From Terriglobia bacterium (GTDB lineage Bacteria > Acidobacteriota > Terriglobia > Terriglobales > Acidobacteriaceae): a DNA stretch of 50,849 bases. The stretch lies in contig JAIQGK010000026.1 of NCBI GenBank assembly GCA_020072645.1, forward strand, positions 1 to 50,849. The letters are read 5' to 3'. Position 1 is the first letter of the stretch; every line of letters starts with the position of its first letter. Both the position numbers and the translations under genes were made by a program. Shown here in pieces: positions 8,580 to 17,007 of the stretch. The notes under the pieces are model-generated. The model was not told the DNA's origin. It did not search any database and saw only the letters and a list, made by a program, of their open reading frames with translations.

Positions 8580-9434
8580 TTAGATCATGCCTTCCAAGAC
8601 TTTTGAGAGTTCCAGCACTTCAAGGTTGGGCGGACATTCAGGCCAGTTATGACGCCAGCAGATGATCATGTCGCAGCCGTCTTTTTTGTGGCGATGGCGG
8701 AGGAAGTTGCGGCTCTCAAATTCAAACTCAATGCGGACGCGCTGCCACACGCCGCGGGACACCTCGAACATGGCTTCGCAGTCGGGGAAATCCGGCTGGA
8801 TGCGGAGAACGACGAACCCGAGTTTGCGCGCCAGGATGCCAAAGACGAAGACTACGCCGAGCTCGTTGGTTGGTTCATGGGCGAGTTCCGGCAGCATCAT
8901 GGGTCGGCCATAAACCGGGCGATCGCGATGAATGGGGCCTTTGCGGACGCGCGGGCGGACAAAAGCTTTTGCGGCTTTGCGCTGGTTCGTTACTTTGGCA
9001 TCACCGAGCTTGAGCACGTCCTGCCAGTCGCGCTCTAGTTTTGACTGGCGCGCGAATTTGCGGAAGGCCTCAGGAATGCGCGTCCAATGGCGGTAGCGGG
9101 TGTGAAAGGGCATGTTGCTGAAGCGTCCGGCGCTTTCATATTCATGCACGCTGGGAACCTTGCCCAGCTTGCGGGCGACGGCGGCCCAGTCAAGCAGCAG
9201 AGTGGATTCAGGCAGGCTGAAGCCGGGGCCAGTGGCTTCAAGTCCGGCGGCAGCCAGGGCGCGACCGAGGCCGCCGAAGCGCTTATAAATGACCTGCTCC
9301 GAGACACGGCCAATGAGGCGGAGATCGCGGAGGCTGGGATTGCGGCCAAGCTTCTTGGCGGAAAGACGGATGGCCTTGAGGACCTGTGGTTTGGACATGG
9401 GGATACATTGAGCGGCAAGCGGAGTTTTGGGCAT
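8580..9434 (-). CDS. HNR-repeat protein with C-terminal nuclease-like domain
   Basis: A 284-residue protein. Two homing-endonuclease-associated repeats (HNR) lie near residues 15-65 (LGRNPSLRDLRLIG, then FGGLGRALAAAGL) and ~80-130 (LGKVPSVHEYESAG). These helical units are associated with DNA recognition. The C-terminal ~100 residues include RIEFEFESRNFLRH followed by CDMIICWRHNWPECP and LEVLELSK. That pattern of a Glu-rich strand, then Asp on a hydrophobic strand with downstream Glu, resembles a PD-(D/E)XK nuclease core. The ATG has GAAAGGA seven bases upstream. A role in DNA binding or cleavage is inferred, not shown. No partner methylase or intein context is nearby, and the GC content matches its surroundings. 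Confidence 0.7.
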   Translation of the reverse strand: MPKTPLAAQCIPMSKPQVLKAIRLSAKKLGRNPSLRDLRLIGRVSEQVIYKRFGGLGRALAAAGLEATGPGFSLPESTLLLDWAAVARKLGKVPSVHEYESAGRFSNMPFHTRYRHWTRIPEAFRKFARQSKLERDWQDVLKLGDAKVTNQRKAAKAFVRPRVRKGPIHRDRPVYGRPMMLPELAHEPTNELGVVFVFGILARKLGFVVLRIQPDFPDCEAMFEVSRGVWQRVRIEFEFESRNFLRHRHKKDGCDMIICWRHNWPECPPNLEVLELSKVLEGMI

Positions 9435-9571
9435 TTTGTTTCCTTTCGGCAAAAGAAAAAGCCACGCGTCTTTGAGTGAACCCAGATGCGGGTGGCGGAG
9501 TTAGTTGCTTTTAATTCAGAGAGTTAGAACTGGAGGATGGTGCAGCCGGAGAGATTGTGGCGGGAAATGAA

Positions 9572-9750
9572 AATTCTCCCTCTACTTACTAGTGTGGGAA
9601 TTTGAGGGGGGCTGGGACATTTTTTGAAAAAAATATTTTTTGGGGCGTGGCCGCCCTCGCCTGCGGGGGTGGCCCGGAAAATTCATCTCCTATTACCATA
9701 TGCAGTTTTTTAGGTTTCTGGGGACATGTTTTTGGAAAAATATTTTTAGG
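9572..9750. repeat. Dispersed intergenic repeat family (GGGACAT element), two units
   Basis: The first unit has CTCCCTCTACTTACTAGTGT, followed by GGGACAT and a near-palindromic A/T block (ttttttgaaaaaaat) around 9615-9640. A second, shorter unit with GGGACATG and tttttggaaaaatattttt lies at 9721-9748. A matching unit occurs near 17368-17432 with the same head (CTCCCTCTACTTA) and the same tail. No reading frame of quality crosses the region, which forms the long gap between the HNR gene and the membrane-protein gene. Confidence 0.6.
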
Positions 9751-9764
9751 CATCATTGGCTTGG

Positions 9765-9942
9765 TTTTGTCGAGAGAACTCCCTGACGCGGCATGGGCGC
9801 CTGATATATTCTCGGGGTCCTTCGGCTTGCCCTCGGTCGCACAGCTCCTTCGGGCGGCGCTCAGGATTGACAGGGGTTTAGAGTTTTTTTCACGGCCCTA
9901 AAGGGCCGTTCTTACACCGGGCATGACGCTGAAGCGTCATGC
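9765..9942. repeat. 178-bp direct repeat, copy A
   Basis: About 178 bp repeated at 10654-10831 with roughly 15 differences. It contains an A/T-flanked block whose reverse strand reads like the CCTGAGC...GAAGGA repeats common in Acidobacteria. Two near-perfect hairpins with two-base loops follow: ACGGCCCT/AGGGCCGT at 9892-9909 and GCATGACGCT/AGCGTCATGC at 9921-9942. The stop codon of the neighbouring membrane-protein gene lies inside the second hairpin. Confidence 0.85.
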
Positions 9943-10683
9943 AGTAGTGGCTGTCGCCGCAGCATTTTGCAATATGGGCAAGCGCTTTTGGCGGAATCGA
10001 GCGATCAGCGATAATGCGCCAAGTAAAGCCCACAGTCCGCCGGCAGCAGCGATGCGAGTCGACTCCAGGTCCTTCTTGATGCCTGCCATTACCAGAAAAC
10101 CCACGAAGATGAGCGCACCGGCCGCCATCCAAAATGAGCCGATGACAGTTTCCAGCAAGCCAATCCTTGGCCGAACCAATTGGTGTTTCACAACGGTTAG
10201 CGCGTCAATCGCCCTGCCCGCAATCCACCAGAATGGAATACACAGGAACGGCCATGTAACGGCCCGCCATAGTAGATCGTTCATTCCCTCAGGTGACCAC
10301 TCTCGTTTGGTCGGGGTGTTCATGGCGTAGGGCAGTTGGATTAATCCGCCGGGAATATCGAGCGCTACAACTGACGAAAGAAAGAAGTCTTGTTTGGGTG
10401 ACCAGCGCTGACAGTCCGCCACCATGGTCTGCTCAATGACGTGAGGAAGAGGAATGTGCAGCGCATGAACGATTGTGAGCCTTATGGGCCAGAGGAGCGC
10501 GGCACAAAGCAAGAGTTGTGCGGACGGCAGAAGCCAGGCAAACCTGATTTTGCTGATGATAGGATGGCGCAGTTCGATAGACTTTAGTTGTGGCGTGGCG
10601 AGCATTGCGGGAAAGGTTAGCGGGATGATGGCAATCCACGCAAGCGCTTTCTTTTTTGTCGAGAGAACTCCCCGAAGCGGCAT
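9937..10683 (-). CDS. Multi-spanning membrane protein of unknown function
   Basis: A 248-residue protein with about five hydrophobic segments (near residues 14-30, 47-70, 138-155, 180-203 and 208-228). It is not recognised and shows no FtsX or MacB permease signature. The first ten codons lie in direct repeat copy B, and the stop codon lies in copy A, so the two repeats exactly bracket the gene. No ribosome site precedes the ATG used. The next in-frame ATG, at 10608, also lacks one. The native start may have been replaced by repeat sequence, so expression is uncertain. Confidence 0.55.
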   Translation of the reverse strand: MPLRGVLSTKKKALAWIAIIPLTFPAMLATPQLKSIELRHPIISKIRFAWLLPSAQLLLCAALLWPIRLTIVHALHIPLPHVIEQTMVADCQRWSPKQDFFLSSVVALDIPGGLIQLPYAMNTPTKREWSPEGMNDLLWRAVTWPFLCIPFWWIAGRAIDALTVVKHQLVRPRIGLLETVIGSFWMAAGALIFVGFLVMAGIKKDLESTRIAAAGGLWALLGALSLIARFRQKRLPILQNAAATATTA

Positions 10684-10831
10684 GGGCGACCGATATATTC
10701 TCGGGGTCCTTCGACTTGCCCTCGGTCGTACAGCTCCTTCGGGCGGCGCTCAGGATTGACAAGGGTTTAGAGTTTTTTATGCGGCCATGAATGGCCGCTC
10801 CTCCACCGGCCATGACGCTGAAGCGTCATGC
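10654..10831. repeat. 178-bp direct repeat, copy B
   Basis: The partner of the copy at 9765-9942, in the same orientation. Its first hairpin is GCGGCCAT/ATGGCCGC (10781-10798) with a GA loop. Compared with copy A, two base pairs changed on both sides, keeping the stem intact. The second hairpin CATGACGCT/AGCGTCATG (10811-10830) is conserved. A third, weaker stem (ATGGCC/GGCCAT) follows at about 10842-10866. Confidence 0.85.
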
Positions 10832-10891
10832 GAAGCGGGTGATGGCCGCTTTTCCACCGGGCCATTCTTTCCCCGTTACCGCAAACGCAAA

Positions 10892-10913
10892 AGAGGCGCA
10901 TTTATGCGCCTCT
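10892..10913 (-). terminator. Rho-independent terminator after the ABC ATPase gene
   Basis: A perfect 9-bp stem AGAGGCGCA/TGCGCCTCT with a four-base loop. On the minus strand it is followed by TTTTGCG. It lies about 80 bases past the stop of the ABC ATPase gene and probably ends the adaptor-ATPase transcript, so no permease gene belongs to that transcript. Confidence 0.75.
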
Positions 10914-10995
10914 CGCCAATTGTCTCTGTTTCTGATCTGCGTTTATCCGCCCGATCTGCGGCGAAAAATCCTCTGCTCTCCGGCGAAAATCGCGG

Positions 10996-11748
10996 CTATT
11001 GCTGCGGCGCGACTCTGCTTTTGCGTTCGTCGCTGGCGACGATGCCGTCCTTGATATGGACGACGCGATAAGCGTGCTCGGCGATATCGGCTTCATGCGT
11101 TACCAGCACAATGGTATTGCCCTTGAGGTGAAGCTCTTCCATCAGCTTCATGATTTCATTTCCAGTTTGCGAGTCAAGGTTGCCGGTAGGCTCGTCGGCC
11201 AGGATGATTGAGGGATTATTGACGAGAGCGCGGGCAATGGCGACGCGCTGGCGCTGTCCGCCGGAAAGCTCATTGGGCTTGTGGTTCATGCGCTCGCCCA
11301 GGTCCACGGCCTCAAGCGCCGCCTTGGCGCGGGCAATGCGTTCGTCAGAAGGCGTGCCGCTATAGATGAGCGGAAGCTCGACGTTGTGCAGCGCGGTGGC
11401 GCGGGCCAGAAGGTTGAACGTCTGGAAAACGAAGCCGATTTCTTTGTTGCGAATGCGGGCAAGCTCGTCGTCATCAAGTTCGCTCACAAGATTGCTGTTG
11501 AGCCAGTAACGGCCTTTGGTGGGCGTATCCAGGCAGCCGATCAGGTTCATGAGCGTGGACTTGCCCGAGCCTGAAGGGCCCATGATGGCAACGTATTCAC
11601 CGCGATCAATGCGCAAGTTGACGCCGCGCAGCGCATGCACCTGTTCCTGCCCCATCTGGTAGGTCTTCCACAGGTCTTCCGTGCAGATGATGCATTCAGA
11701 AGGCGGTGCAATGATCTTGTCAGAAATGTCGGCGACTTGTGTTGACAT
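10996..11748 (-). CDS. ABC transporter ATP-binding protein, MacB/LolD type
   Basis: The ATPase subunit of a MacAB/LolCDE-like exporter, 250 residues. Visible motifs are Walker [10 protein letters not shown] (57-65), the Q-loop in FVFQTFNL, signature [15 protein letters not shown], Walker [13 protein letters not shown] and the H-loop VTHEADIAE. The TGNLDS and [15 protein letters not shown] segments are typical of the LolD/MacB subfamily, which uses ATP for mechanotransmission or release at the periplasmic face. GGAG seven bases before this ATG supports the start over one 12 codons upstream. It follows the adaptor gene after 85 bases. The matching FtsX-type permease is not adjacent; a hairpin terminator follows instead. 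Confidence 0.9.
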   Translation of the reverse strand: MSTQVADISDKIIAPPSECIICTEDLWKTYQMGQEQVHALRGVNLRIDRGEYVAIMGPSGSGKSTLMNLIGCLDTPTKGRYWLNSNLVSELDDDELARIRNKEIGFVFQTFNLLARATALHNVELPLIYSGTPSDERIARAKAALEAVDLGERMNHKPNELSGGQRQRVAIARALVNNPSIILADEPTGNLDSQTGNEIMKLMEELHLKGNTIVLVTHEADIAEHAYRVVHIKDGIVASDERKSRVAPQQ

Positions 11749-11833
11749 CAATTTCTCCTGGTCTGTTGCCACCGCGTACCCCACTCCATACTTTAGTCGT
11801 ATAAACGTTTAGACGCTAAAAAGACGCAGGAGT

Positions 11834-13207
11834 TTACGACTCTCCCAGCTTGACCACGGAATTATCCACTTTCACTCCGGCGCCATTGCGCAGGGTCTTG
11901 AGGACTTTATAGCTGCCGGTAATGATTTCATCGCCGGGCTGGAGGCCGCTCTTTACCTGGATTTCTGTGCTTCCGGTGAGGCCGGTCACAACTTCATGGA
12001 ACTCAGCTTTCTTGTTCTTGACCACAAAGACGCCCTGAATATCAGTGTTTTCTTTCTTCACTGGCCCGGCTGGAGCGGTCTTGTCCACGGGCTTTTTGGG
12101 GTTCTTCTGCGCATCAAGATCATTCTTGTCACGCATGGTGAGCGCCTGGATAGGAATTGTGACGGCATCGCGCGCCACGCCGGTAGTGATTTTGGCGGTG
12201 GCGGAAAGTCCGGGACGAAGGTTGGGCGGCGGATCAGTGAGCGTGATAACGACCTTGAAATCCTTGGCTTCCTGCCCGCCGGAAAGGCTTTGCGACGTGG
12301 AAACACCGGTGGAGCGGATGATGGCGTTGTCGCCGATCTCGCTTACTTTGCCCTTGAAAGTCTGGTTGGGAATCGCGTCAATCGTGACTTCCGCCGGCTG
12401 ATCGAGTTTTACGTTGACGATGTCGGTTTCATCCACCTGCACTTCCGCCGTGATGATCGACATATCTGCCACTGTCATAAGAGTGCTGCCCGGAGAATTT
12501 TGAATACCCATGACCACGGTCTCGCCTTCATGCACGGGAAGATTCGTTACCGTGCCGTCAAAAGGCGCGGTGTATGTGGTCTTGCTGAGAACGTCATTTA
12601 CTCGGGTTAATTGCGCTTTGGACTGGCCAACGCGGCCTTCAGCGGAATCAACCTGCGCCTTGCTTTGCGCCACGCGAGCGATGTCCTGGGCATGAACGGC
12701 GTCGGCCACTTCATAAGCAGCTTTCTTGGCGTCGTAGTCGGCCTTGGAGATCAGGCTGTCCTTGTAAAGTTTCTCTGCGCGGTCGTAATCAAGCTTGGCG
12801 CGGGCAAGATCGGCAGTGCTGCTCTTGAGCTGGGCCTGCGCGGTGTTCAACGCAGCCTCAGCGGCAACGGCGTCAGTCTGGGAACTGGAGAGGGTGGCGC
12901 GCGTCATGGCAACATCGGCGGCGGACTGCACGTTTTCAAGCTGGGCCAGGACCTGGTTCTTCTTCACGGTGTCGCCTTCGCGCACAAACAGGCGGACGAT
13001 CCGGCCCATGGCGTTGGCGCCCACATTGACCAGAGTCTTAGGCTTGATCTGGCCGGAAGCCGTGACCACAGAGGAAATATCCTGCTTATAAACCTTGCCC
13101 GTTTGGACCGTGACAACGTTCTTTTGGCTCTGATTGACGGTGAAGCCGACAATCGCGCCCAGCAATAAAACAACACCTAAGATAATTAAAATTTTCTTTA
13201 CGTTCAT
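11834..13207 (-). CDS. HlyD/MacA-type periplasmic adaptor (membrane fusion protein)
   Basis: A 457-residue periplasmic adaptor. An N-terminal membrane anchor (ILIILGVVLLLGAIVGF) is followed by a lipoyl-like half motif (VTASGQIKPK, VREGDTVKKNQVLAQLE). Next is a long alpha-helical hairpin (~90-215, rich in Ala, Gln, Lys and Asp), the second lipoyl half (YTAPFDGTVTNLPVHEGE), a beta-barrel domain and a membrane-proximal domain. Near residues 370-395 there is an unusual Lys/Pro/Asp-rich insertion. In MacA-type systems this protein links the ABC pump to an outer-membrane channel. It is the first gene of a two-gene transcript with the ATPase. Substrate unknown. Confidence 0.88.
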   Translation of the reverse strand: MNVKKILIILGVVLLLGAIVGFTVNQSQKNVVTVQTGKVYKQDISSVVTASGQIKPKTLVNVGANAMGRIVRLFVREGDTVKKNQVLAQLENVQSAADVAMTRATLSSSQTDAVAAEAALNTAQAQLKSSTADLARAKLDYDRAEKLYKDSLISKADYDAKKAAYEVADAVHAQDIARVAQSKAQVDSAEGRVGQSKAQLTRVNDVLSKTTYTAPFDGTVTNLPVHEGETVVMGIQNSPGSTLMTVADMSIITAEVQVDETDIVNVKLDQPAEVTIDAIPNQTFKGKVSEIGDNAIIRSTGVSTSQSLSGGQEAKDFKVVITLTDPPPNLRPGLSATAKITTGVARDAVTIPIQALTMRDKNDLDAQKNPKKPVDKTAPAGPVKKENTDIQGVFVVKNKKAEFHEVVTGLTGSTEIQVKSGLQPGDEIITGSYKVLKTLRNGAGVKVDNSVVKLGES

Positions 13208-13530
13208 GAATTAACCTTCCGGAATAAAACGCGGAATACGTCCACCATATATACGCCGAAGGGACTGTGAAAGTTCCTTCGTCAAGGCAGGAGCACTGCG
13301 CTGGGCGTTGAATTGGCGGTGGGCGGGTACCAGTCTATGATTATAACGGGTTAGCAGGGTAGCTTTACATAATTTGATAAAGCAAAAACCTTAAAATTGT
13401 TAGCAAGAAATGTCCCAAATTGCATTCTAAGGTCGATAAGAAAAGGGCGGAATCGGCTTTCCATCCTTGATTATGGGGTTGCAAAAGACTTAAAATCCAA
13501 ATATCTGCCCGTTTGAAGGAGGGCTCCCTA
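13208..13530. other. Intergenic region between divergent adaptor and GWxTD genes
   Basis: A 320-base region with promoters for both directions. One plus-strand sigma-70-like promoter is listed separately. No gene-quality frame and no strong hairpin were seen. Confidence 0.5.
13467..13496 (+). promoter_or_regulatory. Candidate sigma-70 promoter for the GWxTD gene
   Basis: TTGATT and TAAAAT are separated by 18 bases. They lie 35 bases upstream of the GTG start, which has its own AGGAGG. Four of six and five of six positions match consensus. Confidence 0.4.
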
Positions 13531-15246
13531 GTGTTATCCCGTCACCCCCGTTTTTATACCGTGCTTTTATCGGCTGTGTTGGTTGGTTCAGGCTGTTTCG
13601 TAGTGCAGGCCCAGGAAAAAGATGCGAAGTCGGATAAGGCTGGTAAGTCGGCGCAGGCGGATGGACAGCAGGACCCGCTGAAACGCGAGCGGAAAAAGGA
13701 CAATCAAGACGCGACCAAAGAAAAACTAGGCGGTGTATACAAAAAATGGCTGGATGAAGATGTCCGCTGGATCATCACCGATGAAGAGCTTTCAGCGTTC
13801 AAGAAGCTCTCAAATAACGCCGAACGCGACACGTTTATTGAAGGATTCTGGCAACGTCGCGACCCTACGCCTGATACCGCTGAAAACGAATACAAAGAAG
13901 AGCACTACCGGCGCATAGCCTATGCCAACGAGCATTACGCCGCGGGCATGCCGGGCTGGCGCACCGACCGCGGAAGAATTTATATCATGTATGGTCCGCC
14001 CACCTCGATTGATTCCCACCCCATGGGCGGCCCATACCAGAGATCGCCGGAAGAAGGCGGCGGCCAAACTGAAACCTTCCCGTTTGAGGTGTGGCGTTAC
14101 CGCTATCTGGAAGGTATTGGCCAGGAAATCGAAATCGAATTTGTTGACGATTGCGGCTGCGGCGCCTATGAAATGACGCTGGACCGCTCCAAGAAAGACG
14201 CCCTTCTGCACGTCCCCAATGCCGGCCTAACCACCCTGGAAGAAATGGGCCAGGCCAACAAAGCTGACCGTTTTCGCGGTGGCCTGGAAAACATTGGTGA
14301 AGGTCCTTTCAACAGGAACAATCAGTCCAAGCAGTTTGATCGCATGGAGACTTTCGCCAAGCTGAACCGCGCTCCGGACGTGAAGTTTAAAGACCTGCAA
14401 AATGAGCTGGTCACCCACAAATTCCGCACCAACCTGCTGCCGTTCGACGTGCAGGTTGACTTCGTCAAACTGACTTCAGACACAGTCCTCGTCCCGATCA
14501 CGCTCCAAGTCCCGCTCAAGGGCCTCACCTTCGCCAACAAAGATGGCGTGCAGCGCGCCGTGGTCAATGTTTATGGCCAGCTGACCAAGCTTTCCGGCCA
14601 GATCGTGCAGACCTTTGAAGAAACGCTGCATCGCGACATTCCGGCCGAGCTGCTGGAAAAGGAAATCAACAACGTTTCGCTGTATTGGAAGGCGCTGCCC
14701 ATGCGTCCGGGGCTTTACCGGCTTGATGTAGTGATGAAAGACGTCAACGGCGACAAAACCGGCATTTTCAGCCGCAGCTATACCGTTCCCGATTTCGGCG
14801 ATGAAAAGCTTACGTCTTCCACGCTGATCCTTGCTGACCAGATGGAGCCTGTCCCGGCCCGCGAAGTCGGTACCGGCAATTTCGTCATCGGAACCAACAA
14901 AGTCCGGCCCAAGGTCAGCTCTTCTGACGGCAAGCCGGCCTCATTCACCAAGAAAGAGAAGGTCAATTTCTGGCTCCAGGTTTACAATCTGGGCGTTGAC
15001 CAGAAGACCAACAAGCCTTCTGCCACGGTGGAGTACCAAGTGGTAAACACCGCAACCAACCAGCATGTGTTAGACTTCACGGAATCGACGGCCCAAATGG
15101 GAAACGTTGGCGAGCAGGTGACCCTCGGCAAGAGCCTGCAATTGAGCCAGCTTGACCCCGGCATTTACCAGGTAACCATTAAAGTGAACGACCAGATTTC
15201 CAAACAGACGATTTCACCCACGGCCAAGTTCGCCGTACAGCAATAG
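13531..15246 (+). CDS. GWxTD domain-containing exported protein
   Basis: A 571-residue exported protein of the GWxTD family, common in Acidobacteria. A signal sequence (FYTVLLSAVLVGSGCFVVQA) is followed by a Lys/Asp-rich linker. The family motif PGWRTDRGRIYIMYGPP lies about 145 residues in. A CGCGAYE segment follows. The C-terminal ~250 residues look beta-rich and Ig-like. The cysteine in GSGC could be a weak lipobox; otherwise cleavage after VQA is likely. The start is GTG, because AGGAGG lies eight bases upstream; a TTG six codons earlier sits inside the ribosome site region. Family function is not established. It is followed at 36 bases by an outer-membrane protein gene, so the two are probably cotranscribed. 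Confidence 0.88.
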   Translation: MLSRHPRFYTVLLSAVLVGSGCFVVQAQEKDAKSDKAGKSAQADGQQDPLKRERKKDNQDATKEKLGGVYKKWLDEDVRWIITDEELSAFKKLSNNAERDTFIEGFWQRRDPTPDTAENEYKEEHYRRIAYANEHYAAGMPGWRTDRGRIYIMYGPPTSIDSHPMGGPYQRSPEEGGGQTETFPFEVWRYRYLEGIGQEIEIEFVDDCGCGAYEMTLDRSKKDALLHVPNAGLTTLEEMGQANKADRFRGGLENIGEGPFNRNNQSKQFDRMETFAKLNRAPDVKFKDLQNELVTHKFRTNLLPFDVQVDFVKLTSDTVLVPITLQVPLKGLTFANKDGVQRAVVNVYGQLTKLSGQIVQTFEETLHRDIPAELLEKEINNVSLYWKALPMRPGLYRLDVVMKDVNGDKTGIFSRSYTVPDFGDEKLTSSTLILADQMEPVPAREVGTGNFVIGTNKVRPKVSSSDGKPASFTKKEKVNFWLQVYNLGVDQKTNKPSATVEYQVVNTATNQHVLDFTESTAQMGNVGEQVTLGKSLQLSQLDPGIYQVTIKVNDQISKQTISPTAKFAVQQ

Positions 15247-15282
15247 CTGCACGAGGGCTCCACTTTAACTGAGGTGGTGGAT

Positions 15283-17007
15283 ATGACCCGCAAATTCGGA
15301 TGTTTATTGGTGTTCCTGTTGGCATGGGCGCCGCTTCATGCGGCCAGCGTTGGAGCCATTGCGGGATACGTCAAAGACAGTTCCGGAGCGCCCCAAATGG
15401 GCGCGGTGGTGGAGGTTTTTGTCTCCGCCGCCAGAGTGGGCACAACCGTCTTCACAGATTCGCGCGGTTATTACCTGGCCAACAATCTGCCGGCTGGCAA
15501 TTATTATGTAAAGGTAACAGCCGCGTCTTTTCTGCCCTCGTTGCGGGAAAATATTCCCCTGCACTCCGGCGCGCATGTCATCATCAATCTCACGGTCAAT
15601 ACCTTGGCGGACGCGCTCAAGCTGATGCCGACTCGCCGCTCTGACGCTGAAGATGCCGACGATTGGCATTGGACGCTGCGCTCAGCCGCCAACCGTCCGA
15701 TCCTTCGCGTTCTGGAAAAAGACAAAGACAGTAGTGACAGCGGATCTCTGGTTGTGGTCACGCACAATAAATCTGAGCGTGGAGGCAGTGACGATGCGCT
15801 CAAAGCCAGCGTCGCTTTCATCGCCGGCGCCGGCGCAGATGGCTTTGGCAGTGCAGGCGACGTTACCACCGCATTTGCGCTGGAAAAATCGCTGTTTTCC
15901 TCCGGCACGCTCTCCTTCAATGGCAATATCGGCGCGTCGTCGGGCGATCCCACGGGCGTGCTTCGCGCCTCCTACGCGCATGACATAGGCGATTCTTCTC
16001 GTCCCACTTTTACCGTGACTTACCGGCATTTTGCCGCGCCCGGAGTTGCTGTCCAGAATTCGCCGTACGCTGCCGTAACCATGAGCAGCTCTGACAGCAC
16101 AACCATTGCTGGCTTTATTGACCTGAGCTACGGCGCTGATCTGCAATCCACTGAGTTTGCCAACCGCGTGATCGCGCTCCGTCCGCATGGCTCCGTCGAT
16201 GTCCATCTCTCGCCCAACATGCTGGTGGAATATCGTTATGCCACCGCTGAGCCTGATACACGCGCGGCCAAGGGCTTTGATTCCGCTCCCGCCGACCTGA
16301 GCGAGTCCGGTCCGCGCATGGCGCTGCTCAACGGTGAGCCTGAAGTGGAAAAAGCCGCGCACCATGAGCTTTCCGTCTCGCGTCGCATGGGCGATACCAG
16401 CGTTCAGGTAGCAGCGTTTTTTGACCACGTGCAAAACGCCATCCTCACTGGCGCAGGCGATCCTTCCAGCTATTCTGATGACGTGCTTCCAGACGTTTAT
16501 TCCGGCACATTCTCTTATGGCTACAGCCCGGGCGTGAGCAGCACCGGAGCGCGCGTGGTGGTGCAGCGCAAAGTTTCTGATGACCTTACGGCCACAGTGG
16601 ACTATTCCACTGGCCAGGCCATTGTGTCTGACTCTGCCGCCGATTGGCAGGCCCTGGCTCAGACGCTCAGCACCCGACGCCAGCATTCCGTCGGGACAAA
16701 GCTTTACGGCCATATCCCCTCCACCGGCACGCGCTGGATTGCTTCCTATAAATGGACCAGCGGCAACACGCTCTCTGCCGTCGATGCGTTCAACGCCTCG
16801 CCCGGCCAAACCGATCCTTACCTGAGCGTCTTTATCCGCCAGCCAATTCCCGGAACGTCCTTCATCCCCGCCAAAATGGACGCACTTCTTGACCTGCGCA
16901 ACCTGCTCGCCCAGGGCTACGTCCCTGTAATGGGCCAGGACGGACGCACCGTGTACATGGTCCAGTCCGCCCGCTCGCTGCGTGGCGGGCTGGCGTTTAC
17001 CTTCTAA
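15283..17007 (+). CDS. Outer-membrane protein with carboxypeptidase-regulatory-like domain
   Basis: A 574-residue protein. A signal peptide (CLLVFLLAWAPLHAASVGA) is followed by one carboxypeptidase-regulatory-like Ig fold (IAGYVKDSSGAPQMGAVV, DSRGYYLANNLPAGNYYVKV). About 400 residues of alternating polar and aromatic strands then end in a terminal strand LRGGLAFTF, ending in Phe as outer-membrane barrels do. It resembles the TonB-receptor-like Oar proteins of Acidobacteria but is shorter and shows no plug domain or TonB box, so it may be a reduced barrel. GAGGTGG precedes the ATG. It probably forms an operon with the GWxTD gene. Transported substrate unknown. Confidence 0.75.
   Translation: MTRKFGCLLVFLLAWAPLHAASVGAIAGYVKDSSGAPQMGAVVEVFVSAARVGTTVFTDSRGYYLANNLPAGNYYVKVTAASFLPSLRENIPLHSGAHVIINLTVNTLADALKLMPTRRSDAEDADDWHWTLRSAANRPILRVLEKDKDSSDSGSLVVVTHNKSERGGSDDALKASVAFIAGAGADGFGSAGDVTTAFALEKSLFSSGTLSFNGNIGASSGDPTGVLRASYAHDIGDSSRPTFTVTYRHFAAPGVAVQNSPYAAVTMSSSDSTTIAGFIDLSYGADLQSTEFANRVIALRPHGSVDVHLSPNMLVEYRYATAEPDTRAAKGFDSAPADLSESGPRMALLNGEPEVEKAAHHELSVSRRMGDTSVQVAAFFDHVQNAILTGAGDPSSYSDDVLPDVYSGTFSYGYSPGVSSTGARVVVQRKVSDDLTATVDYSTGQAIVSDSAADWQALAQTLSTRRQHSVGTKLYGHIPSTGTRWIASYKWTSGNTLSAVDAFNASPGQTDPYLSVFIRQPIPGTSFIPAKMDALLDLRNLLAQGYVPVMGQDGRTVYMVQSARSLRGGLAFTF

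Noticed and set aside
9602-9901. 99-codon plus-strand frame
   Set aside because: It runs through both repeat families and repeat copy A; composition follows the repeats, not a protein.
15682-16809. 375-codon minus-strand frame opposite the outer-membrane gene
   Set aside because: A long antisense shadow in high-GC sequence; the plus frame has a signal peptide and barrel pattern.
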